Shown here piece by piece: positions 8,561 through 17,258 of a DNA stretch of 64,000 nucleotides. Below the pieces are notes generated by a model. It saw nothing but the letters and a program-made list of their open reading frames with translations, did not search any database and was not told where the DNA came from. Source of the DNA: Marivirga sericea (lineage in GTDB: Bacteria; Bacteroidota; Bacteroidia; Cytophagales; Cyclobacteriaceae); contig NZ_FXAW01000006.1 of NCBI RefSeq assembly GCF_900177665.1, positions 300,673-364,672 on the forward strand. Direction: 5' to 3'. Position numbers and translations under genes: made by a program. Numbering within the stretch: the first letter of the stretch is position 1; each line of letters opens with the position of its first letter.

Positions 8561-8678
8561 CCCCTCGGATACGTATAAAATTCGGGGCTTTCGATAAAAA
8601 GCAAGTTATTTTCTTTAGAAAACTTAATTAAAAGTTACAAATAAATTATCTTTCGGATTAATTGGGGTCAATCAATAT
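8561..8678 (+). promoter_or_regulatory. Structured 5' leader of terC, candidate cis-regulatory RNA
   Basis: Three hairpins can be drawn. The first pairs CCTCGGAT (8563-8570) with ATTCGGGG (8580-8587), eight pairs with two G-U wobbles and a 9-base loop. The second is GCTTT/AAAGC (8587-8602). The third is an AAGT..TTTC/GAAA..ACTT stem around 8603-8625. In addition, CTTGCTTTTTAT (8518-8529) is an exact inverted partner of ATAAAAAGCAAG (8594-8605). TerC-family genes in other bacteria are often controlled by the yybP-ykoY manganese riboswitch, but its conserved bases are not evident here, so this may be a different element or none. Confidence 0.35.
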
Positions 8679-9647
8679 ATGGACGGCATTCTAAGCTTTT
8701 TTGATAATACGGAACACATACTCTACACTGTTTTCGCTGCAGTTATTATCATCTTTCTCATTTTTGACTTGGGATTCTTCAATAGAGATGCAAAAAAAGT
8801 ATCTCTACGGTCTGCTACTTATCAATCAATCTTTTGGATAGTGATCTCGGTAGCCTTTGGCTATTTGATATATAAGTTTTATGGCGGCAGTGTAGTGATG
8901 CTAGAATATTTCTCAGCGTACGTGGCGGAGTACGCCTTATCAGTAGATAATATTTTTGTCATCCTACTCATCTTAAGATATTTTAAAGTCGAAGAAAACC
9001 TATATCATAAGATACTATTTTGGGGTGTTTTAGGAGCCATCCTGTTTCGTGCAATTTTTATATTTTTAGGTGCTTACCTCGTAGACCAGTTTCATTGGAT
9101 TCTCTATATATTTGGGGCCTTTTTAGTATATAGTGGTGTAAAAATATTCTTCCAAAAATCGGAAGATGACCTTGACCCTGAAAAAAATGTGATCATTCAG
9201 TTTGCAAGAAAATATCTTAAAATCACGAAAGGTAATTTCAGTGGTAAATTTATAATCAGAAGGGGAAATATGATTTTATTTACCCCTTTGTTCTTAGTCA
9301 TACTGTTAGTAGAATCAACGGACTTAATATTTGCAGTGGATTCCATACCTGCGGTATTTGCGATTACTCAAAATGAATTCATTTTATATACCTCCAATAT
9401 TTTTGCTATACTAGGTTTACGAGCTAAATTTTTCTTGCTTGCTGGCATTATTGATAAATTCTATCTTCTACAAAAAGGGCTCTCTTTTATATTAATTTTT
9501 ATTGGAGCAAAAATGCTCTTAGAATTTGTGCATATCCACATCAATACTCTAGTCTCCTTTAGCGTGATATTCTCAACTCTACTACTTTCCATCTTGCTCT
9601 CATTAGTTATTCCACCAAGGAAAAATTCCAAAGATTTGGTTCCTTAA
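8679..9647 (+). CDS. TerC/Alx-family integral membrane metal homeostasis protein
   Basis: The protein has 322 residues and about nine membrane helices. The two acidic in-membrane motifs that define TerC proteins are present: AEYALSVDNIFVILL in the first half and LLVESTDLIFAVDSIPAVFA in the second. Family members (TerC, Alx) are tied to manganese export and tellurite resistance, and they may load metal onto exported proteins. The gene is preceded by a structured leader. It converges on a TerB/LETM1-like gene, which recalls the TerB-TerC partnership. Confidence 0.9.
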   Translation: MDGILSFFDNTEHILYTVFAAVIIIFLIFDLGFFNRDAKKVSLRSATYQSIFWIVISVAFGYLIYKFYGGSVVMLEYFSAYVAEYALSVDNIFVILLILRYFKVEENLYHKILFWGVLGAILFRAIFIFLGAYLVDQFHWILYIFGAFLVYSGVKIFFQKSEDDLDPEKNVIIQFARKYLKITKGNFSGKFIIRRGNMILFTPLFLVILLVESTDLIFAVDSIPAVFAITQNEFILYTSNIFAILGLRAKFFLLAGIIDKFYLLQKGLSFILIFIGAKMLLEFVHIHINTLVSFSVIFSTLLLSILLSLVIPPRKNSKDLVP

Positions 9648-9701
9648 GCGATACGATATCTAAAGCTAAAGACTTATGAACTGATCATGAACTAATATCA
9701 G

Positions 9702-10955
9702 TTAATCTTGGAAATCAACAGGAAGTATACTTTTTGGCAATAGTTTAAGCAAAACAGGTAAGGTTAAGAATGAAGCAGGCAGTTCTATTATTACAAATGC
9801 TGGAATTGAATTTAAAATATCGATCAATTTCACTCTGACTAATTCCTTTTCTTCATCGCTTAAAGGCTGCGCTTTAAACTTTTCAAGCAAATGCCATAGC
9901 TCACTGCTCTCTCTAATTTCTTGCCCAATGCTTACCCTATTTTTTTTGAGAACAGAAGCTATCCTTTGAAGAATTGTTTCGCTAATAACTTGAAATGAAT
10001 GCTTATTTTGCAGAAAATATACTTCTTTCCAATTTTCTATTACAAATGATTCAATGGCTATTAAACTAATATCTAGCTCTTCCTCTGAAATCCCTAATCG
10101 TTGCGCCAATTCTGTTAAAAAAGCTCGTTCTTCAATGCTTATAACTTTATCTGCCCAAATCATTAAAATAGCCAGTTCCAGCACGTACTTCTTCAGCAAC
10201 CATGTATCTGCTTGTCTCAAATCAATTTGATCTAACGTAACTCCATCTTTAAAAGCCTCTTTTGCTAGTTTGCTTTGGGCCTTCGATAAATTAGCAGAGC
10301 TTAAAAAATTGAAAAACATATTACGCTCTTCTCTAGCAATAATTTGATTGGCATGGGCGGCAGCAGCTATCACCTTCAAAAGCAAAATTTTCATAGCGTC
10401 CTTGTGCCATTTTATGTTGTGAAAATTCCCAGCACGCCATTCCCCAAAATAATAAGTGTCTAAAAAAAGTAGGCTATTTTGAAAGAGACTAGCCCAATAA
10501 TTATCCCAACGAGACTTTAAAAACAACCTTCTATGAAGTACCTGTTCAGTAAATCTAACATCCTCTACCCTAGGCCTATTAAAAAACAGCAGTTTCTTTT
10601 TATTTATACTAGGATCTAAAATTGAATAAAATCTACCAATAGATTGGCTCGTCTCCAAATAATAATCCTTCCAATCACTTTCTCTTTGCGGTAGACTTAC
10701 CTGCTTTAGTCTGGCACTATGTATAAAGCTCTCTAGCAGTACGATTTTCATCTTCCCTAAGCTATTCCATCTTTGTTCTTTCGGATGCCTAAGGCCTGGA
10801 GCATGAATAGGATGACCATAAATCAAACCAGTAGGTTGAATTAATTTGTATAATAGATTATCCTGATCTTGAATTTGATATTGGTTCAGATCGATCGGAT
10901 ACGGACTCCTGAATTTGATATACTCTTTTAGCCAACCTTTTTCAGCAGGATTCAT
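9702..10955 (-). CDS. TerB-like and LETM1-like domain protein
   Basis: The protein has 417 residues. The middle part (about 160-300) contains two alpha-helical TerB-like stretches with the usual pattern of helix, D/N-x-E-E-R and helix (ANQIIAREERNMF; ADKVISIEERAFL). The C-terminus (about 370-412) has a helix-hydrophobic segment, SIPAFVIIELP..FLTLPVLLKLLP, that closely resembles the membrane region of LETM1. It matches what is annotated in Bacteroidota as LETM1-related biofilm-associated protein. The biochemical role is unknown. It faces terC tail to tail. The N-terminal 160 residues are not recognised. Confidence 0.65.
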   Translation of the reverse strand: MNPAEKGWLKEYIKFRSPYPIDLNQYQIQDQDNLLYKLIQPTGLIYGHPIHAPGLRHPKEQRWNSLGKMKIVLLESFIHSARLKQVSLPQRESDWKDYYLETSQSIGRFYSILDPSINKKKLLFFNRPRVEDVRFTEQVLHRRLFLKSRWDNYWASLFQNSLLFLDTYYFGEWRAGNFHNIKWHKDAMKILLLKVIAAAAHANQIIAREERNMFFNFLSSANLSKAQSKLAKEAFKDGVTLDQIDLRQADTWLLKKYVLELAILMIWADKVISIEERAFLTELAQRLGISEEELDISLIAIESFVIENWKEVYFLQNKHSFQVISETILQRIASVLKKNRVSIGQEIRESSELWHLLEKFKAQPLSDEEKELVRVKLIDILNSIPAFVIIELPASFLTLPVLLKLLPKSILPVDFQD

Positions 10956-11065
10956 ATGGTAGATTTTAGCTTTCTCCTAATTGCTTATAAATTAGCTAAT
11001 TAATTCTACAATAGAAATTAAGAAATTGTATTTTTCTATTATTCACTCCTTTGGACGACTAAAAT

Positions 11066-12079
11066 CTAGCCCTTAGGTTTATATTTTGCCTTGCCAAACA
11101 TCTGTTGTGCATCAGTGTTTTCCATTAACTCTTGAACACTGACTTCTGGATTATTTGCCATATAGGACTTTACAATTTGCCAACCTACCCAAATACCTAT
11201 TCTACCAGGACATTGTTGACTGATTTCAAAGGTTTTTGGTCTTTCTCCTATGAATTTATTTTTCATAAAGTGACTTGTCTCATATAATAAATCATTTTCT
11301 AAGAAATTAGCCCAAATGATATGCTCATTTTTATTAATATCTGCTATTTCTTTAGCCGTGTAACCAATGATCAGAGAATCTGGAGTGCATGGAATTGTCA
11401 TTTTGGTCATATAATATGACTTGCCATAAAATATCATATCAGCCAAAAGGCTCTGGTCGCTCCTATCAGTTTTATTTCGCTTTTGAGTCAGTAAAAGCAT
11501 TGTCATCGGAACTATATATTCCTTTTGGTATCGCATTAAGATATAATCAGGAACACCATTTGGTCCATAAGCTGCATCTGGACCCAAAAAATAATCAGCA
11601 GCAATACTAATTAAACTATCCGAGACAAAAAGATCTTTCTGCAAACCCGCCAAAACAATTTCTAATTCAGGAACCACTACATCTGGATAATAATGCTTAT
11701 AAAATTTAAACGCTCTTTCAAAATCTACCTGTAAGCTATTAAAATCTCCGAACGTATTTCTAACTTGTTGATAAAGCGTATCTTTATAAGCAGGAGATGA
11801 AAAAATATTGACCATGCTATTAACTACCACTGAATCTGCAGTGTATCTCCTTCTTTCAAAGAAATAATCTGCAACAAAAGGATTGTTTTCGATAAATTGA
11901 ATTGCTCCCTCCTCGGACTTTAAAGAGACCATCTTTCCTGTAAGATCATTAAGAGGAATTTCAATTTCTACGTCAGTAACATTTGGTGCCTCCTCACAAA
12001 ATTTATCTGAATCGCTACATCCTGAAAAAACAAAAAAGACGATGAAGGAAGTTAGTATACAATATTTATTACTTTGCAT
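11066..12079 (-). CDS. gldB: Gliding motility lipoprotein GldB
   Basis: The 337-residue precursor has a lipobox FSGC. The body carries the features of GldB: an FGDF..D.ERAFK region, DYFLGPDAAYGP with a YILMRYQ segment, EHIIWANFLE and the C-terminal GRIGIWVGWQIVKSYM. In Flavobacterium, GldB is an essential cell-envelope lipoprotein of gliding. It is transcribed divergently from a small beta-barrel gene with 43 bases between them. The presence of gldB and a PorZ-like gene in one window fits a gliding organism with type IX secretion. Confidence 0.9.
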   Translation of the reverse strand: MQSNKYCILTSFIVFFVFSGCSDSDKFCEEAPNVTDVEIEIPLNDLTGKMVSLKSEEGAIQFIENNPFVADYFFERRRYTADSVVVNSMVNIFSSPAYKDTLYQQVRNTFGDFNSLQVDFERAFKFYKHYYPDVVVPELEIVLAGLQKDLFVSDSLISIAADYFLGPDAAYGPNGVPDYILMRYQKEYIVPMTMLLLTQKRNKTDRSDQSLLADMIFYGKSYYMTKMTIPCTPDSLIIGYTAKEIADINKNEHIIWANFLENDLLYETSHFMKNKFIGERPKTFEISQQCPGRIGIWVGWQIVKSYMANNPEVSVQELMENTDAQQMFGKAKYKPKG

Positions 12080-12090
12080 AAGTCATTGAT

Positions 12091-12098
12091 TATATTTG
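12091..12098 (+). promoter_or_regulatory. Predicted -7 box in the gldB / beta-barrel divergent region
   Basis: TATATTTG exactly matches TAnnTTTG and lies 24 bases before the beta-barrel gene ATG, giving a leader of roughly 17 bases. Confidence 0.4.
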
Positions 12099-12122
12099 TT
12101 CTGAATATCAAACCCAAAATAA

Positions 12123-12743
12123 ATGAAAAAATTGCTCTTTTCTACTCTATTCCTGTTTTCAGTTTATTTGGCAGAGGCACAAGTTAGATTTGGATTCAAA
12201 GCTGCTCCCAATATTTCTTTCAACCGAATAGAGGCTGACACCGACAATACCCAATTTGATACCGATGGAGTTGGTTTGCGTTTCCAATTAGGGCCTATTT
12301 TCGATATCGAATTTAAAGAAAATCACTACTTTAGCACTGGACTTATTTTTACTTCCAAGCGATCTGCTTTTGTTGCAGATTCACTCGGAGCTACTTATGA
12401 TGAAGACTATAGTCCGCAGTATTTACAAGTACCTATTACTTTAAAACTCTTCACTGAAGAAATAGGTTTGGATAAGAGAATTTACTTTCAGTTCGGAGGA
12501 ACGGTTGACTTTAAGACCAACAATGAAGGAGAAGAAGAGAATATTGTTCAAAGCTTTAGGTTTATTGATTTAAACTCTTTGCTAGCCATCGGATTAGAAT
12601 ATGGAATCGGCATCAACACGAAAATATTTGGAGGCATTATATATCAAAGAGGTTTATTAAATACTATCAAGGAAAATAATTATGATGATAGTTTTAATCT
12701 AAGAAATGATTTTGTTGGTTTAGAAATTGGAATAATCTTTTAA
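12123..12743 (+). CDS. Outer membrane beta-barrel protein (PorT-like, OMP_b-brl_2 type)
   Basis: The protein has 206 residues with a signal peptide ending AEAQ. The rest is amphipathic beta strands with the opening RFGFKAAPNISF seen in the small PorT-like barrels of Bacteroidota, and it ends in Phe (GIIF), as outer membrane barrels do. True type IX PorT usually sits beside ubiE and has a different opening, so I call only the fold family. It is divergent from gldB and overlaps the convergent transglycosylase gene by four bases. Confidence 0.75.
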   Translation: MKKLLFSTLFLFSVYLAEAQVRFGFKAAPNISFNRIEADTDNTQFDTDGVGLRFQLGPIFDIEFKENHYFSTGLIFTSKRSAFVADSLGATYDEDYSPQYLQVPITLKLFTEEIGLDKRIYFQFGGTVDFKTNNEGEEENIVQSFRFIDLNSLLAIGLEYGIGINTKIFGGIIYQRGLLNTIKENNYDDSFNLRNDFVGLEIGIIF

Positions 12744-13663
12744 TTTGTTGCCGGCAAACTCATTACATAATAATCATCTCTACCGATTCTAATATCGTCA
12801 TCTTGAATCCAAGGATTATAAATTCTTAAAGTTTTATAAGTCGTTCCTTGTGCTTTAGCATAATCTACCCAATCAATAGAATTACGAACTGTATCATAAC
12901 GGTAAACGAAGGGCTCGTACAAGTGCTCTTTGACAATATCCAGACCATAGCTTTCAGGACTCTCAAAAATTTGTTTAATAGCTAAAATTCTAAAAACATA
13001 GCGAGAAGTTTCATCATTAAGCATTAAATCATAGAAATTATCTACTTTTTGATTATCCAACGCATTTTGCATTCCTCTCATACCTCTATTGTAAGAAGCT
13101 GCTACCAAGGTCCAATCTTCAAATTTAGCATATGACCTTTTTAGGTACTTGCATGCAGCCCTTGTTGACAGGACAGGGTCATACCGCTGGTCTACGTCTC
13201 TATTAATTTCTAGACCGTATTCTCTCCCTGTACTTTTCAGAATCTGCCAAAATCCTGCTGCACCAGCATAGCTATCCACATTCTCCAGACCACTTTCAAT
13301 TAATGCTAAATATTTGAAATCATCAGGAATCCCGTATTCAGCCAAAATCGGTTCTATCACAGGAAACCAACGATTAGCTCTTTTAAATAAAAATATAGTG
13401 TTGTTGTGCCAATAGGAGTTTATATGAAGTTCTTTATCCAGTCGTTCTTTTACATCATCAATCTCCAACGGAACATTTTCACCTGCTAAATCAATTTTTT
13501 CTGGAATAGGTATAGTTTTCGCATTTTTAAAAGCAATTGGCTGCATCTGTTCGGCTACTGGTTTATGAATTTCAGTTTTTCCTTCCTTGCGGAAAAAAGC
13601 TACTATCAAAAACGTAACTAAAGAAGCTATTGAAATATATAAGGCAAATCTACTGTCTGTCAT
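12740..13663 (-). CDS. Membrane-anchored lytic transglycosylase (SLT domain)
   Basis: The protein has 307 residues: one N-terminal membrane anchor (about 7-23), a linker, then an SLT domain (about 100-230). The domain has the catalytic Glu123 in LALIESGLEN, AGAAGFWQI, and the AASYNRG segment. Such enzymes cleave peptidoglycan with 1,6-anhydro product formation. Its C-terminal part (about 235-307) may be a degenerate wall-binding region. There is no LysM repeat, unlike MltD. It is followed downstream by the convergent beta-barrel gene and preceded by the LOG gene on the same strand. Confidence 0.88.
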   Translation of the reverse strand: MTDSRFALYISIASLVTFLIVAFFRKEGKTEIHKPVAEQMQPIAFKNAKTIPIPEKIDLAGENVPLEIDDVKERLDKELHINSYWHNNTIFLFKRANRWFPVIEPILAEYGIPDDFKYLALIESGLENVDSYAGAAGFWQILKSTGREYGLEINRDVDQRYDPVLSTRAACKYLKRSYAKFEDWTLVAASYNRGMRGMQNALDNQKVDNFYDLMLNDETSRYVFRILAIKQIFESPESYGLDIVKEHLYEPFVYRYDTVRNSIDWVDYAKAQGTTYKTLRIYNPWIQDDDIRIGRDDYYVMSLPATN

Positions 13664-13687
13664 ATAAACTGTTAACTCTTCTTAACT

Positions 13688-14419
13688 TTAGAAGTTTGGA
13701 GAAAGCATAAATTGTGAATAGAAGTTATCTATTACTTTCACTGCTTCGGTTGGCGTATCTACTACTGTAAACAAGTCCATATCTTCGGGGCTGACATTGT
13801 TCTCAGCTTCAATCAAAGTATCTTTTATCCAATCTATTAATCCTGACCAAAACTTTTTCCCCACCAATACTATTGGAAATCTCCCTATTTTATGTGTTTG
13901 AATAAGGGTTAGGGCTTCAAAAAGTTCATCCATAGTTCCAAAACCACCTGGCATCACTACAAACCCCTGTGCATACTTTACGAACATGACCTTTCTAACG
14001 AAAAAATAGTCAAACGTTATTAGCTTATCTGGATCAATGTAAATATTATTGAATTGCTCAAAGGGCAATACTATATTAAGTCCTACTGACTTGCCGTTTT
14101 CGCTTTTTGCTCCTTTATTTCCTGCTTCCATAATCCCAGGTCCTCCACCTGTAATTACACCGTATCCATGCCGGACTAACTTAGCTGCTACTTCTTCAGC
14201 AATCTTATAATACTTATGATCCGGCTTTGTTCTTGCAGAACCAAATATGGAAACGCAAGGCCCAATCTTTGAAAGCTTTTCAAAACCGTCCACAAACTCT
14301 GACATGATTTTGAAAATAGCCCAAGAGTCTGAACTTTTAATCTCATTCCAATCTCTGTCTTTGAAAGCCTTCCTTATTTTATTTAATTCTAATTTATCTT
14401 CGTTATTTGATTCGCTCAT
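13688..14419 (-). CDS. LOG-family Rossmann protein (TIGR00730 type)
   Basis: The protein has 243 residues. The family hallmarks are the nucleotide-binding GGGPGIME (91-98) and the catalytic PGGFGTMDE (157-165). Related enzymes hydrolyse cytokinin riboside 5'-monophosphate or other nucleotide monophosphates at the ribosyl bond; older databases mislabel them lysine decarboxylases. The substrate in this organism is unknown. The N-terminal 50 residues are polar and extended compared with short LOG proteins. Confidence 0.9.
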   Translation of the reverse strand: MSESNNEDKLELNKIRKAFKDRDWNEIKSSDSWAIFKIMSEFVDGFEKLSKIGPCVSIFGSARTKPDHKYYKIAEEVAAKLVRHGYGVITGGGPGIMEAGNKGAKSENGKSVGLNIVLPFEQFNNIYIDPDKLITFDYFFVRKVMFVKYAQGFVVMPGGFGTMDELFEALTLIQTHKIGRFPIVLVGKKFWSGLIDWIKDTLIEAENNVSPEDMDLFTVVDTPTEAVKVIDNFYSQFMLSPNF

Positions 14420-14489
14420 ATCTAATATGTTTAAGGTTAGTATAACGTTTTACTGTTACAAATTCTAAGTATCGGTTAAAAATAATAAT

Positions 14490-15398
14490 CTACTCTTGTG
14501 GTCTTATTTGCTCATAGTCCGCCGGTTTGCTTCTCTTCCACCTCCTATGTGTCCACAGCCACAAATGCGGGTTTTTGTAAATATCTGCTTCTAACAGTCG
14601 CATGTGTTTTTCCGTGATATAGCCGTAGGCTTGTTCTCTTGGCTCTTCTGTGATAATTTCCATATCTACCTCAAACCTAGATCTTCCAATTTTTTTTACA
14701 TGGGCATAAACGGGTACTAAATTAAGTTTTTGGCAAAATTTTTCTACCCCAAAAAACACCCCAGTCTCTCGACCTAAAAACTGCATCCAATATGAATTAT
14801 AGGTGTTTGCTGGTGATTGATCGGCTGCGAAACCGAGTAAATAATGATCATCTTGATGTGCAAGCACTTCACGCATTACATTATTTTTCGGAAACAAATG
14901 ATTTCCCGGAAAGCGTGTTCGATTATCCCTCATCAATTTATCCATCACTTTGTTCTTCAGTGGCTTATACATGATTAATGATAAAGGCTGATTCCTTTCT
15001 ACCATGAAATTTATTCCTTGTGCCGCCCATTCCCAATTAGCAAAATGCGGTAAAATCATGGCGATGTTCTTCTTTTCATCCATTAACTTCTGTAGTTCTG
15101 GATTAGGTTTAATCTTATATCGCTTTTTTATAGTTTCCTTTGAAAATCCAAATGCTTTTACACTTTCTATGAGTAAATCTGCAAAATGAAAATAAAACTG
15201 CTTTGCGATTTTCTTAATCTCCGCTTCAGATTTCTCAGGAAAGCATTTACTCAAATTATCCGTTACAACTTTATATCTGTACAATTTAAATTTGATAAAT
15301 ATAAAAGCAATGACGCTAGAAAGCCCGTGGTAAAACCAAAACGGAATTTTACTCAAAAGCCAAAAAACAGCTTTTAAAAAATAGTATTTAGCTTTCAT
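14490..15398 (-). CDS. Lysophospholipid / lipid A acyltransferase (LpxL/HtrB family)
   Basis: The protein has 302 residues: an N-terminal membrane anchor followed by an acyltransferase domain with the HX4E catalytic motif HFANWE (118-123) and FAADQSP further on. LpxL-type enzymes add secondary acyl chains to lipid A. In Bacteroidota this single homologue usually acts late in lipid A acylation or on other glycolipids. It starts three bases after the stop of an MsbA-like exporter, so acyltransferase and flippase are likely co-expressed. Confidence 0.88.
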   Translation of the reverse strand: MKAKYYFLKAVFWLLSKIPFWFYHGLSSVIAFIFIKFKLYRYKVVTDNLSKCFPEKSEAEIKKIAKQFYFHFADLLIESVKAFGFSKETIKKRYKIKPNPELQKLMDEKKNIAMILPHFANWEWAAQGINFMVERNQPLSLIMYKPLKNKVMDKLMRDNRTRFPGNHLFPKNNVMREVLAHQDDHYLLGFAADQSPANTYNSYWMQFLGRETGVFFGVEKFCQKLNLVPVYAHVKKIGRSRFEVDMEIITEEPREQAYGYITEKHMRLLEADIYKNPHLWLWTHRRWKRSKPADYEQIRPQE

Positions 15399-15401
15399 CT
15401 T

Positions 15402-17198
15402 TTAGTCTTGTAATTGAAGTTTTACCAAGTTGCTGTAAGTCCCGTTTTCCGATTCTAGAAGTTCTTGATGGGAGCCTTGCTCAGAAATCTGTCCCTCTTT
15501 TAACACAAAAATCTTATCTACTTTACGGATAGTTGCTAAACGATGTGCGATAATAATAGTCGTTCTACCTTTCATGAGTTCATCCAATGCTTGTTGGACT
15601 AAATATTCAGACTCTGCATCTAGAGAGGAAGTAGCCTCATCTAATACTAAGATCTTTGGGTCTTTTAAGATTGCCCTGGCAATGGCTATCCTCTGCCGTT
15701 GCCCTCCAGATAACTTAACGCCTCGCTCTCCAACTAAGGTATCTAAGCCCTCAGGAAAATCTTTTATGAAAAGCCATGCATTAGCTTTTTCAGCAGCCGC
15801 AATGACTTCTTCATCTGAAGCATCTGGTTTTCCATATGCAATATTTTCACGGATAGAACCACCGAATAAAATTATTTCCTGAGGTACGATGCCGATATTT
15901 TGTCTGTATCCGGTAATTGATAAGGAATTGATATCCTGCTCATCGACTTTAATCGTGCCAGAAGACAATGGATAAAAACGCATTAATAATTGGATGATCG
16001 TTGATTTTCCAGCCCCACTATGTCCAACAAGGGCTACCTTTTCTCCTGCCCCTACGGATAAATTCAAGCCTTTTAATACCTTAACATCTTTACGAGTCGG
16101 ATAGGAAAATTGTACATCTTCAAAATCAATGGATCCTTCCAAATGAATTTTTTCTTCTTCCTCTATTTTAAATTCTTCTTCCTCTTGCAATATTTCCATT
16201 ACTCTCTCAGAAGCGCCTATGGCTTTTTGAATTTGACCGTATAAATCGCCCAAACCAGCTATAGAACCGCCAATAAAGGTGGTGTAAAGCACAAAGCTTA
16301 GTAAATCCCCTACGCTCATGCTTCCCTCTTGCACTAGACTGGCACCGTACCACAAGACAGCAACGATTCCACCAAACATGGCAAAAATAATAAAGGAAAT
16401 AAATGCTCCTCTGAATGTGGCAGATTTCAATGCTACTTTCACCACTTTATCAAGTGATTTTCGGTATCTCAAAACCTCAGTCAATTCGCTGGTGAAAGCT
16501 TTTACAATATTGATGGATTGCAAAGTCTCTTCCACAATCACATTGGCAGAGGCTAACTCAGCTTGTGTTTTTTTAGAAAGCTTTCGAATGAATCTTCCGA
16601 ATACCATTGCCGCTATGACCAATATAGGAAAGGTGGCAATCATGAAAAGCGCCAACTTAGGTGTGAAGTAGAAAATGATGGCTGCCCCTATAATCAAGGT
16701 GGAGACTTGCCTGATAAATTCAGCAAGTGTTACTGAAAAGGTGTCTTGCAATAAGGAAACATCAGATGTAATCCTACTAACTAATTCCCCCACACGACTT
16801 TTATCATAAAAAGCCATCGGCAAGCTCATTAACTTCGTATAAAGTTTAGCCCGCATATCAGCCATGGCTCTCTCACTTACTTGAGCAAAAAGATACACCC
16901 TGAAAAAAGAAAAGAAACTCTGAACAGCTAATATTCCAATTAGTATAAAAGCAACAGTATTGATTTCTGTAAATATGCCAGATGTTTTACCCTGCGCTAC
17001 ATCTACTAATTTTCCCATTACGTACGGAAAACCTAGTAGTGTGGTACTTGAAATCAACAGGAAAAATAGTCCAGCTACAAAATAACCCTTGTAAGGCTTT
17101 ATAAACTGAAACACTCCTGTTAGCTTTTTAAAATTCTCTTTGTTAAGTGGCTTTTTCTCTTCCTCTTTTAGCGTTTCGCTCGATCTTCTTTTTGCCAT
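15402..17198 (-). CDS. ABC exporter, fused permease and ATPase (MsbA-like)
   Basis: This is a half-transporter of 598 residues: a six-helix domain (about 35-330) and an ATPase with Walker A GHSGAGKST near 390, signature LSGGQRQR near 494, Walker B ILVLDEATS near 514 and IAHRLAT near 550. It is immediately upstream of a lipid A-type acyltransferase in the same transcript, which favours a lipid (lipid A core) flippase role over drug export. The N-terminus is a Lys/Glu-rich soluble segment. It is one of two such exporters in the window; the other is at 5637-7385. Confidence 0.9.
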   Translation of the reverse strand: MAKRRSSETLKEEEKKPLNKENFKKLTGVFQFIKPYKGYFVAGLFFLLISSTTLLGFPYVMGKLVDVAQGKTSGIFTEINTVAFILIGILAVQSFFSFFRVYLFAQVSERAMADMRAKLYTKLMSLPMAFYDKSRVGELVSRITSDVSLLQDTFSVTLAEFIRQVSTLIIGAAIIFYFTPKLALFMIATFPILVIAAMVFGRFIRKLSKKTQAELASANVIVEETLQSINIVKAFTSELTEVLRYRKSLDKVVKVALKSATFRGAFISFIIFAMFGGIVAVLWYGASLVQEGSMSVGDLLSFVLYTTFIGGSIAGLGDLYGQIQKAIGASERVMEILQEEEEFKIEEEEKIHLEGSIDFEDVQFSYPTRKDVKVLKGLNLSVGAGEKVALVGHSGAGKSTIIQLLMRFYPLSSGTIKVDEQDINSLSITGYRQNIGIVPQEIILFGGSIRENIAYGKPDASDEEVIAAAEKANAWLFIKDFPEGLDTLVGERGVKLSGGQRQRIAIARAILKDPKILVLDEATSSLDAESEYLVQQALDELMKGRTTIIIAHRLATIRKVDKIFVLKEGQISEQGSHQELLESENGTYSNLVKLQLQD

Positions 17199-17258
17199 TC
17201 TTAAATACTATCTCTTTTGATTTGAATACAACCTCGCAAAGGTACAATAGTTCTTTAA

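Noticed and set aside
8561..8678. yybP-ykoY manganese riboswitch upstream of terC
   Set aside because: The gene family suggests it, but I cannot find the conserved loop sequences of that riboswitch; reported only as an unclassified structured leader.
9679..9703. AACTGAT/ATCAGTT hairpin between terC and the TerB/LETM1-like gene
   Set aside because: Only seven AT-rich pairs with an 11-base loop and no T-run; too weak to call a terminator.
12123..12743. True type IX secretion protein PorT
   Set aside because: The fold family fits, but the opening motif and the absence of ubiE beside it do not; called only as a PorT-like barrel.
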